Assembly (NCBI RefSeq): GCF_001006805.1
Contig: NZ_LN811352.1
Coordinates: forward strand, 243,691-307,690
Direction of reading: 5' to 3'
Source of the DNA: Microvirga massiliensis
GTDB taxonomy: Bacteria > Pseudomonadota > Alphaproteobacteria > Rhizobiales > Beijerinckiaceae
DNA: 64,000 nt
This document shows positions 27,497 through 35,592 of the stretch, piece by piece (positions within the stretch are counted from its first letter, which is position 1; every line of letters starts with the position of its first letter). Position numbers and translations under genes: made by a program. Below the pieces are notes generated by a model, which made no database searches, was not told where the DNA came from, and saw only the letters and a list, made by a program, of their open reading frames with translations.

Positions 27497-28849
27497 TCAT
27501 CCAACTCTCTCGGGCTGCCGACGACCAGGAATCAGCTCGGGCTGGGTTGGCGTCGTCTCCTCCGAGGCCTGTCGCTTTCCCTGTGCGATCCGATAGGCAT
27601 CGGCATCCGAGAGGGCGGCAGGTGGCTCATCCCCGAACACGCTCCGCCCTCCGAGGGAATGCGATTTCTCCCGCTCTTCAGCAATCAGTTCCTCAACGGT
27701 TGGCCCGAAGGCCTGGTGCTCCAGGAGTCGGGCTTGCTCGTCGAGGCGCTTGAGAGCGGATAGCTCCTCATCGCGTCCGAGCTTCGCCTTCTGGACTGCC
27801 GATTTCAGCACCTGGATGGTCTGGTCGTAGACGCGCAACGGCACCGGGAAGGGGTGCCGGTCCTTCCCGCCGTGGGCGAACGAGAAGCGCGCGGGATCAC
27901 TGAAGCGGTAGGGTGCGCCATGAACGACCTCGGCTACCATGGCCAAAGCCTGGACGGTGCGCGCGCCCACCCCGGGCGTGAGGAGCAGATCCGCGTAATC
28001 CGAGGGTCCCCGATCGGCTGCCGCGGCAAGGGTCCCATGCAGCCGGCGCACTACCACATCGCTCGGGCGGACATCGTGGTGAGCCGGCATGACAAGGTGG
28101 GGCAGCAATGGTTGCTCGGTTCCTGCGCGCTCCCCATCACTGGCTCGGAGCGCCAGCAGCTTGCGGGCGATCCCGTCCGGACCGAGAGACCCCAGCACCT
28201 CGATCTGCTTCTGGCGCGACGTATGTGCCCGGTGATCCGTGAGATTGACGATCTCGCCCTGCTCGGGCCCCTCGATGGCGGCATGAGGCTCGTCCACGAA
28301 GCTCTTCAGACCTTCGGAGAGCCAGTGATAGCGCCGTGCCTGCCTGCGATCTCCGTTCATACCCTGCTGCACGACGACCCACTTGCCATTATTCGTGACG
28401 ATGAAGCCATGCAGATAAAGATCGAACCCGTCCTGCACGGCAGCGCTGTCGACCTTGGCGACCAGCCGGCTGGCACCGGCGAGCCCTGGCCCGTCGATCC
28501 CGACCCGCTCGCCGATTGCGATCAGCTCGTTCGGTGTCTGCCGGGACTGCTTGCCGCGCCCGCCGCAGACGTGGATGCCGAGTTCGTGGGACAGTGGCGT
28601 CAGTCCGCGTTTCAGCGCACCGATGACGCTCGTGGTGATGCCGGAGAAATGCCAGTCCATACCCATGACGGCTCCGAAGGACTGGAACCAGAACGGGTGC
28701 GCCAATCGCCGCAGGAACTCATCCTGGCCATAGTGATGCACGATGGATTCGCTGATCACGGCGCCCAACCGTGTCATCCGGTCCGCAAGCCATTTCGGGA
28801 CATAGCCGCCGTGCAGCGGCAGATCCGCGCTTCCCGCCCGTTGAGCCAT
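27497..28849 (-). CDS. DUF763 domain-containing protein
   Basis: A 450-residue protein recognised from SADLPLHGGYVPKWLADRMT at the N-terminus, HPFWFQSFGAVMGMDWHFSG, VIGALKRGLTPLSHELGIHV with CGGRGK, AKVDSAAVQDGFDLYLHGFI, LLLTPGVGARTVQALAMVAE and SDPARFSFAHGGKDRHPFPV. The LLLTPGVGARTVQALA part looks like a helix-hairpin-helix. The family is found in archaea and scattered bacteria, and its function is unsettled; DNA-related roles have been suggested. Start at 28849 chosen because family sequence begins there; the frame is open 82 codons upstream but without similarity. It converges with the glycosidase gene. Confidence 0.88.
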   Translation of the reverse strand: MAQRAGSADLPLHGGYVPKWLADRMTRLGAVISESIVHHYGQDEFLRRLAHPFWFQSFGAVMGMDWHFSGITTSVIGALKRGLTPLSHELGIHVCGGRGKQSRQTPNELIAIGERVGIDGPGLAGASRLVAKVDSAAVQDGFDLYLHGFIVTNNGKWVVVQQGMNGDRRQARRYHWLSEGLKSFVDEPHAAIEGPEQGEIVNLTDHRAHTSRQKQIEVLGSLGPDGIARKLLALRASDGERAGTEQPLLPHLVMPAHHDVRPSDVVVRRLHGTLAAAADRGPSDYADLLLTPGVGARTVQALAMVAEVVHGAPYRFSDPARFSFAHGGKDRHPFPVPLRVYDQTIQVLKSAVQKAKLGRDEELSALKRLDEQARLLEHQAFGPTVEELIAEEREKSHSLGGRSVFGDEPPAALSDADAYRIAQGKRQASEETTPTQPELIPGRRQPERVG

Positions 28850-29150
28850 CGACCAGACATCCTTACTTTGGCTCACCGCATAACGCGCGATCAGCAGGAT
28901 GCCCAGGGTCCAGGGCTCCCATCTGCCGCCCTTACATCGCCTGCGGGGCGGGCTATCACCAGGATCGCTGCTGATCCACTCAGCCCCGGGCAGGTGGCGA
29001 AGCATTTCGGCCTGCCACTCGCAGAGTGCACAAGATACCTGCTGAGGGAGATTAAAGGCTTTCAGCCATGGATCGGTCACGAGACGCTGGACCATGGGCT
29101 GTCGGAACGCTGCTCACGGAGGGGCGTTGGCCCGCTTTGCGGGAACAGAG

Positions 29151-29354
29151 ATGACAAAGAACCCTTGGATGAGCCTGTGGCTGAGTGCAGCGAACACCTG
29201 GGCTGGTGCTGCCCGGGGCTTCTGGATGGCAGAGACGCATCGTCAGCAGAAAGCCATGCTGACTGCGATGACGAAGCCGAAGACGGGCCCCAAGGCCAAG
29301 CCTCGATCCTCAAAGAAGCCCGCCACAAACGGCCGGAGGAAATCTCCGCGTTGA
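29151..29354 (+). CDS. Small phasin-like/Lys-Ala-Pro tailed protein
   Basis: A 67-residue protein: MTKNPWMSLWLSAANTWAGA, then ARGFWMAETHRQQKAMLTAM and a basic tail rich in Lys, Pro, Ser (KPKTGPKAKPRSSKKPATNG). The amphipathic first half recalls the start of small phasin-like proteins of rhizobia, and the tail recalls histone-H1-like nucleic-acid-binding tails. Polyhydroxyalkanoate association is only an inference. Confidence 0.55.
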   Translation: MTKNPWMSLWLSAANTWAGAARGFWMAETHRQQKAMLTAMTKPKTGPKAKPRSSKKPATNGRRKSPR

Positions 29355-29583
29355 AGCTGTGACGATGCTGCTGGGCGCCGTCGACGTTTTTGTGGGTATT
29401 TTTGGTATGGATCTCGGTACGCCTCATCGAGTCTGGCGTACCAGGTTTCTGGTCGGTGATCGACGTCCTAGACGCCCTGACCGGGTCCAATCCCTGCCGT
29501 CTGACAGCAAGGGTTGGATCCAGGCCGCGTGGGCAGATTGAATGCTAAGTCTGTTCGGATGCGCATCAGTTCAGGAGTTCAGC

Positions 29584-29841
29584 ATGAGCTTTGAGTGGGA
29601 TGAGCCACGAATGGAACTGCTGAAGTCTCTCTGGGTCTCTGGTGAGACCGCCCGCACGATTGCCGAGCGGCTCGGTGGGGGCATCACCCGAAATGCAGTG
29701 ATTGGAAAGGCTCACCGCCTGGGACTCACCGGAAAGCACGGCAGCAAACGCGCGGCTTCCAGACGGACGCGGATATCGACTTCGAAGCCAGGGAGCCGGC
29801 GGCCCCAGAGAAAACCTCGGCCAAAGAGCCACGCACGCTGA
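29584..29841 (+). CDS. GcrA-family cell cycle regulator, short form
   Basis: An 85-residue protein: MSFEWDEPRMELLKSLWVSG, ETARTIAERLGGGITRNAVI, GKAHRLGLTGKHGSKRA. This is the N-terminal helix-turn-helix of GcrA, which recruits sigma-70 holoenzyme at methylated promoters in alphaproteobacteria. Full GcrA is about 160-175 residues with a C-terminal sigma-binding part; here only the DNA-binding half plus a basic tail (PGSRRPQRKPRPKSH) remains, so it is probably a paralogue and not the cell-cycle master regulator. CAGGAG lies 6 bases upstream of the ATG. Confidence 0.85.
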   Translation: MSFEWDEPRMELLKSLWVSGETARTIAERLGGGITRNAVIGKAHRLGLTGKHGSKRAASRRTRISTSKPGSRRPQRKPRPKSHAR

Positions 29842-30480
29842 TCATAAGGCACTCGGCCCGAGCGTCAGGAGGTAGAGCAGAATCGGGCGACAGGTGTCAC
29901 AGGAGAGGCTCGCTCTTGCTGCAAACGAGGACCGGCCCGCTGGCAGCGAGAGCGAGCGGCAGGAGTTCAACCGTTCGGCCCGATGACCAATGTGCTGAAG
30001 GACGGTGACATGCATCCGCTGCGGCTCGGATGCGCAGGCGACACGCCACTAGCGAATGATGACTTGGCAATCCACTCAGCCGGGACGCACCGGAATGGTG
30101 GCCCGAGTGAATCTTGGCTCAACGATCATCGACCTAGATGAATCAGTGAGCTGCCTCGGGCCGAAGCAACGACGCGTACTGCATCGGAATGGCCAACTCC
30201 CACGTGCCTTGTGCGAGAACGTGGTTCGTCAGCACGCGCCACCGACGCGACTGACTTTCCAGGTCATAACACGACCGCTCGTCGATACATCGAGCCACTC
30301 GCAGATTGCCGCTAAATCGCAAATTGTCTCGCCGGCGCCTGTGACGACTACAGGGGAGTGCCGAAAGGTATGGTCGAACCAAAAGCGATTGTTCGAGTGC
30401 ACCCAATTACCTGCCGCGTAATCGACAGCAGACAATTATCCCATCATCTTTTGAACAGGCCGAAACCAGGAGATTTCCTC
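29842..30480. other. Intergenic stretch, no recognised gene
   Basis: About 640 bp. Several short frames occur on both strands, but none combines a ribosome-binding site with a recognisable protein. Confidence 0.4.
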
Positions 30481-30675
30481 ATGACGGCGATCCAACCGAT
30501 CCCACTCCCTCGCGACGCCTTCTTGGCTGAGGCGCTCGCCAGCGGCGCAACGGGTTTCCCAGCTTACGCGGGAGCCAAACGGCTGACTGATGTCCTCGAC
30601 TTGCCCGAACGACTCCCAGGGTCTCCAGGACAGAAACTCAGAATGCCGACCCTCAATCGGCCAGCTCACGCCTGA
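30481..30675 (+). CDS. Small hypothetical protein
   Basis: A 64-residue frame: MTAIQPIPLPRDAFLAEALA, SGATGFPAYAGAKRLTDVLD, then a Pro/Leu-rich tail. AGGAG lies about 8 bases upstream of the ATG. It has no membrane segment or known domain. The membrane-protein gene follows 57 bp later, so they may share a transcript. Function unknown. Confidence 0.45.
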   Translation: MTAIQPIPLPRDAFLAEALASGATGFPAYAGAKRLTDVLDLPERLPGSPGQKLRMPTLNRPAHA

Positions 30676-30732
30676 TCATCAGATCCCGCTCGACTGTCGG
30701 GCGGAAGTTCTCCAATCCTTTGGGAGAGCGAC

Positions 30733-31128
30733 ATGCCGTTCCATCCGTCTCCCTATCTCCGCCAAGGGCTCCTGTCGAACGCGACCACGAACATCGGCCT
30801 GAGCCTCTTCATGATGCTCGCAGCCGGCCTGCTGACTCGTCAACTTGGGCTGCCTTCGCCTCTGCTCATCATCGCGGGTGTTACCCACTTGAGCTTGGGC
30901 CTTGTGCTCGGGACGCTAGCGCTTCGCCAGAGCGTGTCGCGCGCTCACGTTCGAGCGGTGATCGGCTTCAACATCGTTTGGGCTCTGGCCAGTATTCTCG
31001 TCGTTGCCCACCTGCCGAGCGCAACGCGGCCAGGCCTGGCGCTTGTCCTCGCTCAGGCTGGTTGTGCCTTGATGTATGCAGCGCTCCAACAGATCGGCTT
31101 GCAGCGGTCGTCAATGCAGCCGACGTAG
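30733..31128 (+). CDS. Small four-helix membrane protein, unknown
   Basis: A 131-residue protein with four hydrophobic segments (about residues 20-35, 43-62, 76-94 and 100-118): IGLSLFMMLAAGLL, PLLIIAGVTHLSLGLVLGTL, AVIGFNIVWALASILVVAHL, LALVLAQAGCALMYAALQQI. GGGAGAG precedes the ATG. It resembles small inner-membrane proteins annotated only as hypothetical in Hyphomicrobiales. Function unknown. Confidence 0.75.
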   Translation: MPFHPSPYLRQGLLSNATTNIGLSLFMMLAAGLLTRQLGLPSPLLIIAGVTHLSLGLVLGTLALRQSVSRAHVRAVIGFNIVWALASILVVAHLPSATRPGLALVLAQAGCALMYAALQQIGLQRSSMQPT

Positions 31129-31165
31129 GTTCGCGAAACGGTAACACAAGCCAGCTCGTCGCTGC

Positions 31166-32146
31166 TCAGGAGCCCTGCCCGGGGATGAGAAGGATTTTCC
31201 CGAAGTGCTGGTTCGCCCGCATGTAGGCGAGCGCCTCCGTGACCTTGTCGAGCGGGAACGTGCGGTCGATCGGAACGCGCAGTTCCCCAGACGTCACCTC
31301 CTCCCAGAGATCGGCACGCATCTTGCGGTTGATCTCCCGCACCTCCTCGATCGAACGTGTCCGAAACGTCACGCCGATGTAGCTGATACGCTTGAGAGCA
31401 TGCAGGTCGTAGTCGAACTCGCCCTTGACCCCGCCAAGGCGCCCGACATTGACGATGCGCCCCAGGACTGCCGCCGCTCTCATGTTGGCGTTCGCAACAG
31501 GGGCGGAGACTTGGTCGATGATGACGTCCACGCCCCTGCCGCCCGTTGCCTCGCGCACCTGATCGGTCCAGCTCGGATCCCCGGTGTCGAGCGCGAGGGT
31601 TGCTCCGAACTCGGAAAGACGAGCGCGCCGATCCGGATTGGTCGAGGTCCCGATCACGATGGCCGCGCCGCACCGCCTGGCGATCTGCAGTCCCATCAGC
31701 CCGACACCGGAGCTGGCCCCCTGGATCAGGATGCTTTCGCCGGGCTGCAGGCGTGCATTGGTGACGATTGCATCGTGCATCGTCTGCAACGCGATGGGCA
31801 GTGTGGTTGCGGTCTCGAAGGACATGCCCGCCGGAATCGGCGCGGCGCGCCCATAGTCGGTCACTGCGTATTCCGCGTAGCCGCTGCTTCCGGAACACAT
31901 CACTCGGTCTCCCGGGCGCAGCCCCTGTACCTCGGCTCCGACTTCAGCAATCTCACCGGCCCATTCGAGACCCGGGGTGGTACCAGGGCCGCCGATCGCG
32001 CCATGTTGATGACCGGCCGCAACGGCGAGATCCGCGCGGTTGAGCGAGGCGGCGCGAACCCTCACGAGGATCTCGTTGGCCTTCGGGCTGGGCGCCGGAA
32101 CCTCCCTCACCTCGAGCCCGCCATCAGTCACCACAGCCGCCTTCAT
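31166..32146 (-). CDS. Zinc-less quinone oxidoreductase (MDR superfamily)
   Basis: A 326-residue NAD(P)H:quinone oxidoreductase-type medium-chain dehydrogenase. The N-terminal GroES-like domain has VRVRAASLNRADLAVAAGHQ and PGLEWAGEIAEVGAEVQGLR. The Rossmann domain has ILIQGASSGVGLMGLQIARR, VIIDQVSAPVANANMRAAAV and a late NQHFGKILLIPG tail. The structural zinc cysteines are absent, which places it with quinone oxidoreductases. Inferred role: two-electron reduction of quinones or related electrophiles, fitting the neighbouring glutathione S-transferase and flavodoxin genes. Confidence 0.9.
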   Translation of the reverse strand: MKAAVVTDGGLEVREVPAPSPKANEILVRVRAASLNRADLAVAAGHQHGAIGGPGTTPGLEWAGEIAEVGAEVQGLRPGDRVMCSGSSGYAEYAVTDYGRAAPIPAGMSFETATTLPIALQTMHDAIVTNARLQPGESILIQGASSGVGLMGLQIARRCGAAIVIGTSTNPDRRARLSEFGATLALDTGDPSWTDQVREATGGRGVDVIIDQVSAPVANANMRAAAVLGRIVNVGRLGGVKGEFDYDLHALKRISYIGVTFRTRSIEEVREINRKMRADLWEEVTSGELRVPIDRTFPLDKVTEALAYMRANQHFGKILLIPGQGS

Positions 32147-32269
32147 ACCGCCCTCCCCTTCATCATCACCAATGTCCTGTCACGAGCGCCCGAAGGATGT
32201 CGCGTGTCAGGAGAAGCGAGATACTGCTCACTTATCGATCGCCGGTGATCCGGTCCATCTGGGTTTTCG

Positions 32270-32911
32270 TCACGTGCGCGGTTCCGGCATAGGAATGTCC
32301 CCAACCTTCTTCGGGACATGATAGCCCCGCTGAACAGCCGGCCGATGTGCAATCACCTCGTACCAACGCCTCACGTTTGGAAAGTCATCGAGATCGATCG
32401 TCTGCCACTCGAACCGGGAGATCCACGGCCAGATCGCGATGTCGGCAATGGAATACGTGTCGGCTACGAACTCACGGTCGGCGAGCCGGCGATCAAGAAC
32501 GCCGTAGAGGCGCTGCGCCTCCTTCAGGAACCGCTCCTCCGCGTAGGGTGCGGCCCCTTTGTTGAAGCGGGCAAAGTGATGGACCTGGCCCAGCATCGGG
32601 CCGACCCCGCCCATTTGCCACATCAGCCATTCGATCACGCGATAGCGGGGCTCGCCCTCACGCGGGAGCAGCTGTCCAGTCTTGTCGGCGAGGTAGAGCA
32701 TGATCGCCCCGGATTCCATTAGGCTGATCCCAGTTTCATGATCCACGATAGCCGGGATCTTGTTGTTCGGGCTGATGGCCAGGAAACCGGGCTGGAATTG
32801 CTCGTCCTTGGTGATGTCGATGGCGTGAGCCGTGTAGGGCAACCCCAGCTCCTCGAGGAGGATCGAGGCCTTCCGCCCGTTCGGAGTCGTCCATGTATAG
32901 AGATCGATCAC
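32270..32911 (-). CDS. Glutathione S-transferase family protein
   Basis: A 213-residue GST of the YfcG/Ure2p-like group. The thioredoxin-fold N-terminus is MIDLYTWTTPNGRKASILLE; NNKIPAIVDHETGISLMESG binds glutathione (cis-Pro, E-S pair). The helical C-terminus has MWQMGGVGPMLGQVHHFARF and YSIADIAIWPWISRFEWQ. Members use glutathione for disulfide-bond reductase or detoxification chemistry. It is transcribed in the same direction as, and upstream of, the quinone oxidoreductase gene; a 120-bp gap separates them. Confidence 0.93.
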   Translation of the reverse strand: MIDLYTWTTPNGRKASILLEELGLPYTAHAIDITKDEQFQPGFLAISPNNKIPAIVDHETGISLMESGAIMLYLADKTGQLLPREGEPRYRVIEWLMWQMGGVGPMLGQVHHFARFNKGAAPYAEERFLKEAQRLYGVLDRRLADREFVADTYSIADIAIWPWISRFEWQTIDLDDFPNVRRWYEVIAHRPAVQRGYHVPKKVGDIPMPEPRT

Positions 32912-33296
32912 AGGTCATCTCCTGCCAAAGGGAATCCTGACTTGTCACAGGTTGCGCCGGGCGGCCATCCGAAATCGACGAGAGTGCAAACACTCTTTCC
33001 GGCTCCTGGTTCAGCCCTCGGCATCGGAGGTTCGAGCGCCTGGGCTCGCACTTGTCTGTCTCGGGCTCGATCAAGTTCCGACTGCGCAGCACGGAAAGGG
33101 CAATTGCGACCGCAATGTCGCCAGTCGACCACCGGGGCCTTGGCGGTAAACACGTGCGCCTTTGCTCAGTTGGGCCGGAATCCGCATTGTTCGGACTTGT
33201 GGGATTTGGCAATTGGCAGGGAGTAGTTTGGATGCGTCAGTTCATCAGCACCGCTTGGAAGGTTCGCCCGAGCAACAGAATCACGATGGCTTTGCG
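32912..33296. other. Intergenic stretch, no recognised gene
   Basis: A divergent gap between the GST and flavodoxin genes that must hold both promoters. No distinct operator was recognised. Confidence 0.4.
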
Positions 33297-33788
33297 ATGA
33301 AGACCCTCCTGCTCGTGTATCATTCCCTGACGGGAGGCACGCGCCAGATGGCCGAGGCGGCGGCTCGGGGAGGGCAGGCCCAATCGGACGTGCAAGTGCG
33401 GCTCCTGCTGGCCGTGAAGGCTCAGCCCGCGGACGTGCTCGCAGCGGACGGCTACATCTTCGCGACACCGGAGTGCCTGGCAGCCATGGCCGGTCTGATG
33501 AAAGACTTCTTCGACCGGACCTATTACCCGGTCCTGGAGCGGCTCAACGGCCGGCCCTACGCTATTCTGGTCTGTGCTGGCAGCGACGGCCAGAATGCGG
33601 CGCGGCAGATCGAGCGGATTGCAACCGGCTGGCGCCTGCGGACCATCGCCGAGCCGATCATCGTGTGCACTCACGCCCAAACCCCGGAAGCGATCTTCGC
33701 CCCGAAGGTGATCTCCCCTGATGACCTTGCCCGCTGCGAGGAACTCGGGGCAGCGCTCGCCACTGGTCTGGCGATGGGTATCTTCTGA
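33297..33788 (+). CDS. Flavodoxin-family protein / NAD(P)H-dependent FMN reductase-like
   Basis: A 163-residue flavodoxin-fold protein. MKTLLLVYHSLTGGTRQMAE contains the phosphate-binding SLTGGTRQ loop; DGYIFATPECLAAMAGLMKD and YAILVCAGSDGQNAARQIER form the other FMN-contact loops. ATG at 33297 is where the fold begins; the frame is open upstream with no similarity. It probably carries FMN and takes part in electron transfer or redox defence in the cytoplasm. Confidence 0.88.
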   Translation: MKTLLLVYHSLTGGTRQMAEAAARGGQAQSDVQVRLLLAVKAQPADVLAADGYIFATPECLAAMAGLMKDFFDRTYYPVLERLNGRPYAILVCAGSDGQNAARQIERIATGWRLRTIAEPIIVCTHAQTPEAIFAPKVISPDDLARCEELGAALATGLAMGIF

Positions 33789-33870
33789 TCGGTCTGGACA
33801 ACTGAGAAATTACAGGCGGGAGTGCATCTACCACCAATATCTCGATGTGATTGTTGCCGCTCGGTGCCGA

Positions 33871-34590
33871 TCAGCGTCCAAACACCCTTGGGGGCATAGC
33901 TTCCGTGATGCGTAGCGCGCGCAGTAGGTGCGCCCTCACCAGCTCTTCTGCCTTGCAGCCGTCCTCGTTGAGAATCGCTCGCGCGATGGCACGATGCTCT
34001 TCCAAGGATGCCGCAATGTTCTCAGCCCTGAGGGTCCCGACCAGTTGATACATGAGCAGCGGAAGCCGCAGCTGGCGCGTCAATCGCAGCAACTGCTCGT
34101 TGCCACTTGCCGCAACCATCGCGTCATGAAAGTGATGGTTCTCCTCGAGATAGTCGGGTCCGGGGGCGCGGGGGCCATCCTGCCAGATTGGCTGGACATT
34201 CTCCATAAAGCGCGATCGCATGTCCGGATCCGCCATAGCCTCCGCGGCAAGACGCGCTGCGAGTGTTTCGAGTCCGATACGAATCTGAAATAGCTCTCGC
34301 ATTTCCCGCAGCGAAAGGCGCCGGACCAGCGCGCCCCGATTCGGAACAATCTCGAGCAGGCCTTCGGCCGACAGACGGCGAAAGGCCTCTCGTAAGGGTC
34401 CACGACTCACCCCGAGATCACGAGTGAGATCGGCCTCGATCAAGCGCTGGCCGGGAGCATAACGGCCTTGAAGAACACCGCTGCGGAGATGTTCCAGCAC
34501 GTAGTCGACCGTTCCTCCCCGCGCCGGTCCGCTATCGACCACCTGCGACACCGACGGACGGCTGTGCAGTGACTCGTTAAGCGAGGGCAT
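33871..34590 (-). CDS. GntR-family transcriptional regulator, FCD type
   Basis: A 239-residue regulator. The winged-helix domain (residues 25-95) has VLEHLRSGVLQGRYAPGQRL, IEADLTRDLGVSRGPLREAF and RRLSAEGLLEIVPNRGALVR. The FCD effector domain follows (LFQIRIGLETLAARLAAEAM; NHHFHDAMVAASGNEQLLRL, HDAM giving metal/ligand residues; EEHRAIARAIL). FCD regulators usually respond to organic acids. It is divergent from the CoA-lyase/ligase/Liv operon, with palindromic sites between them, so it is the likely repressor of that operon and perhaps of itself. Confidence 0.93.
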   Translation of the reverse strand: MPSLNESLHSRPSVSQVVDSGPARGGTVDYVLEHLRSGVLQGRYAPGQRLIEADLTRDLGVSRGPLREAFRRLSAEGLLEIVPNRGALVRRLSLREMRELFQIRIGLETLAARLAAEAMADPDMRSRFMENVQPIWQDGPRAPGPDYLEENHHFHDAMVAASGNEQLLRLTRQLRLPLLMYQLVGTLRAENIAASLEEHRAIARAILNEDGCKAEELVRAHLLRALRITEAMPPRVFGR

Positions 34591-34626
34591 GGATGCGAGC
34601 CTGTTTGCGTATCGTCATGACACCCG

Positions 34627-34654
34627 TTGACAACTCATTGTCGGCTTATATTGT
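34627..34654 (+). promoter_or_regulatory. Predicted sigma-70 promoter of the CoA-lyase/Liv operon
   Basis: A perfect -35 TTGACA (34627-34632) and a -10-like TATTGT (34649-34654) are separated by 16 bases, directed toward the gene at 34794. Both boxes are overlapped by the palindromes described here as the GntR operator. Confidence 0.6.
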
Positions 34655-34663
34655 CCTACAATA
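34629..34663. promoter_or_regulatory. Putative GntR operator palindromes
   Basis: Two adjacent inverted repeats are present: GACAA-CTCA-TTGTC (34629-34642) and TATTGT-CCT-ACAATA (34649-34663). The second has the TTGT-n3-ACAA core typical of FCD/FadR-type GntR sites. They cover the -35 and -10 boxes of the operon promoter and lie 39-73 bp from the GntR start codon, so binding could repress both directions. Confidence 0.65.
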
Positions 34664-34793
34664 ATAACTGGCAAGCGCCACAGACCGCGACAATGAGGAA
34701 ACGCCTTTCAGCCCGCTCTCGCTCGGCTGACGCGCGCCTGCCGCGCTGGGTTCCCTCTGCTCACCGTCCGCGGCGCATGAGTGGAGAAGTACC

Positions 34794-35576
34794 ATGTTGA
34801 TTGGGAAACCTGGTCCGGCAGTAAGCGGGATGTGCACGTCCGATCCTCACAGGATCGAGATCCGCGGCAGAGATCTCACCCAGGAGATCATGGGGCATTA
34901 CGGTTTCACCGACTTCTTCTTCTTCCTCGTGACCGGCAAGAAGCCTACCGAAGACCAGCGGTTCTTCCTCGATCTGCTGCTGATCGCCATTGCGGAGCAT
35001 GGACTCACGCCGACGGCTCAAGCCGCACGGATGACGCTCGCGGCAGCGCCAGACAGCCTCCAGGGAGCGGTCGCCGCAGGTATCCTGGGCTGCGGGACGG
35101 TGGTTCTGGGCACCGCGGAACTCTGTGCCAAGGTCCTCGCCGAGGCTGCGGCCCGCGTCGAGGCGGGCGAGGATCCCGATCAGGTTATCGCCGATATAGC
35201 CGGCACGACCCGGCGCCAGGGCGGGAAAATGCCGGGCTTCGGCCACCCCATCCACCATCCCGTGGATCCCCGGGCTGAGCGCATTCTGGCTCTCGCGGAA
35301 GAACGGGGCGTGGCTGGACGTCACGTCGATCTGCTGAAGAGGCTGCGCCCGGCCGTAGCGACGGCATGGGGCAAGCCGTTGCCCCTCAACGTCTCGGGTC
35401 CGATAGCAGCCGTGCTCATGGACCTGGATTTTCCACCCACGATGATCAAGGCCGTTCCGATCCTTGCCCGCACGGCCGGCATCCTGGGCCATCTCGCCGA
35501 GGAGCAAAGACGCCCGCTGGGCTTCCTCCTCGCCCACTACGCCGAGGAAGCCATCGCCTACGACCCTGCCGGTTGA
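34794..35576 (+). CDS. Citryl-CoA lyase-like (short citrate synthase-fold) protein
   Basis: A 260-residue protein of the citrate synthase superfamily, much shorter than citrate synthase (about 430). Landmarks are RIEIRGRDLTQEIMGHYGFT, SLQGAVAAGILGCGTVVLGT, and GGKMPGFGHPIHHPVDPRAE, which carries the conserved His-Pro CoA-site region, then LPLNVSGPIAAVLMDLDFPP. Annotated relatives are called citryl-CoA lyases, which cleave a 3-hydroxyacyl-CoA into acetyl-CoA and a 2-oxo acid; the true substrate of this subgroup is not established. GGAG precedes the ATG. First gene of the operon. Confidence 0.85.
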   Translation: MLIGKPGPAVSGMCTSDPHRIEIRGRDLTQEIMGHYGFTDFFFFLVTGKKPTEDQRFFLDLLLIAIAEHGLTPTAQAARMTLAAAPDSLQGAVAAGILGCGTVVLGTAELCAKVLAEAAARVEAGEDPDQVIADIAGTTRRQGGKMPGFGHPIHHPVDPRAERILALAEERGVAGRHVDLLKRLRPAVATAWGKPLPLNVSGPIAAVLMDLDFPPTMIKAVPILARTAGILGHLAEEQRRPLGFLLAHYAEEAIAYDPAG

Positions 35577-35592
35577 GCGAAAGATCAGCACG

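Noticed and set aside
27854..29362. Plus-strand open frame of about 502 codons
   Set aside because: Antisense to the DUF763 gene and without any recognised motif; only its last 67 codons (from 29151) are plausible as a separate small gene.
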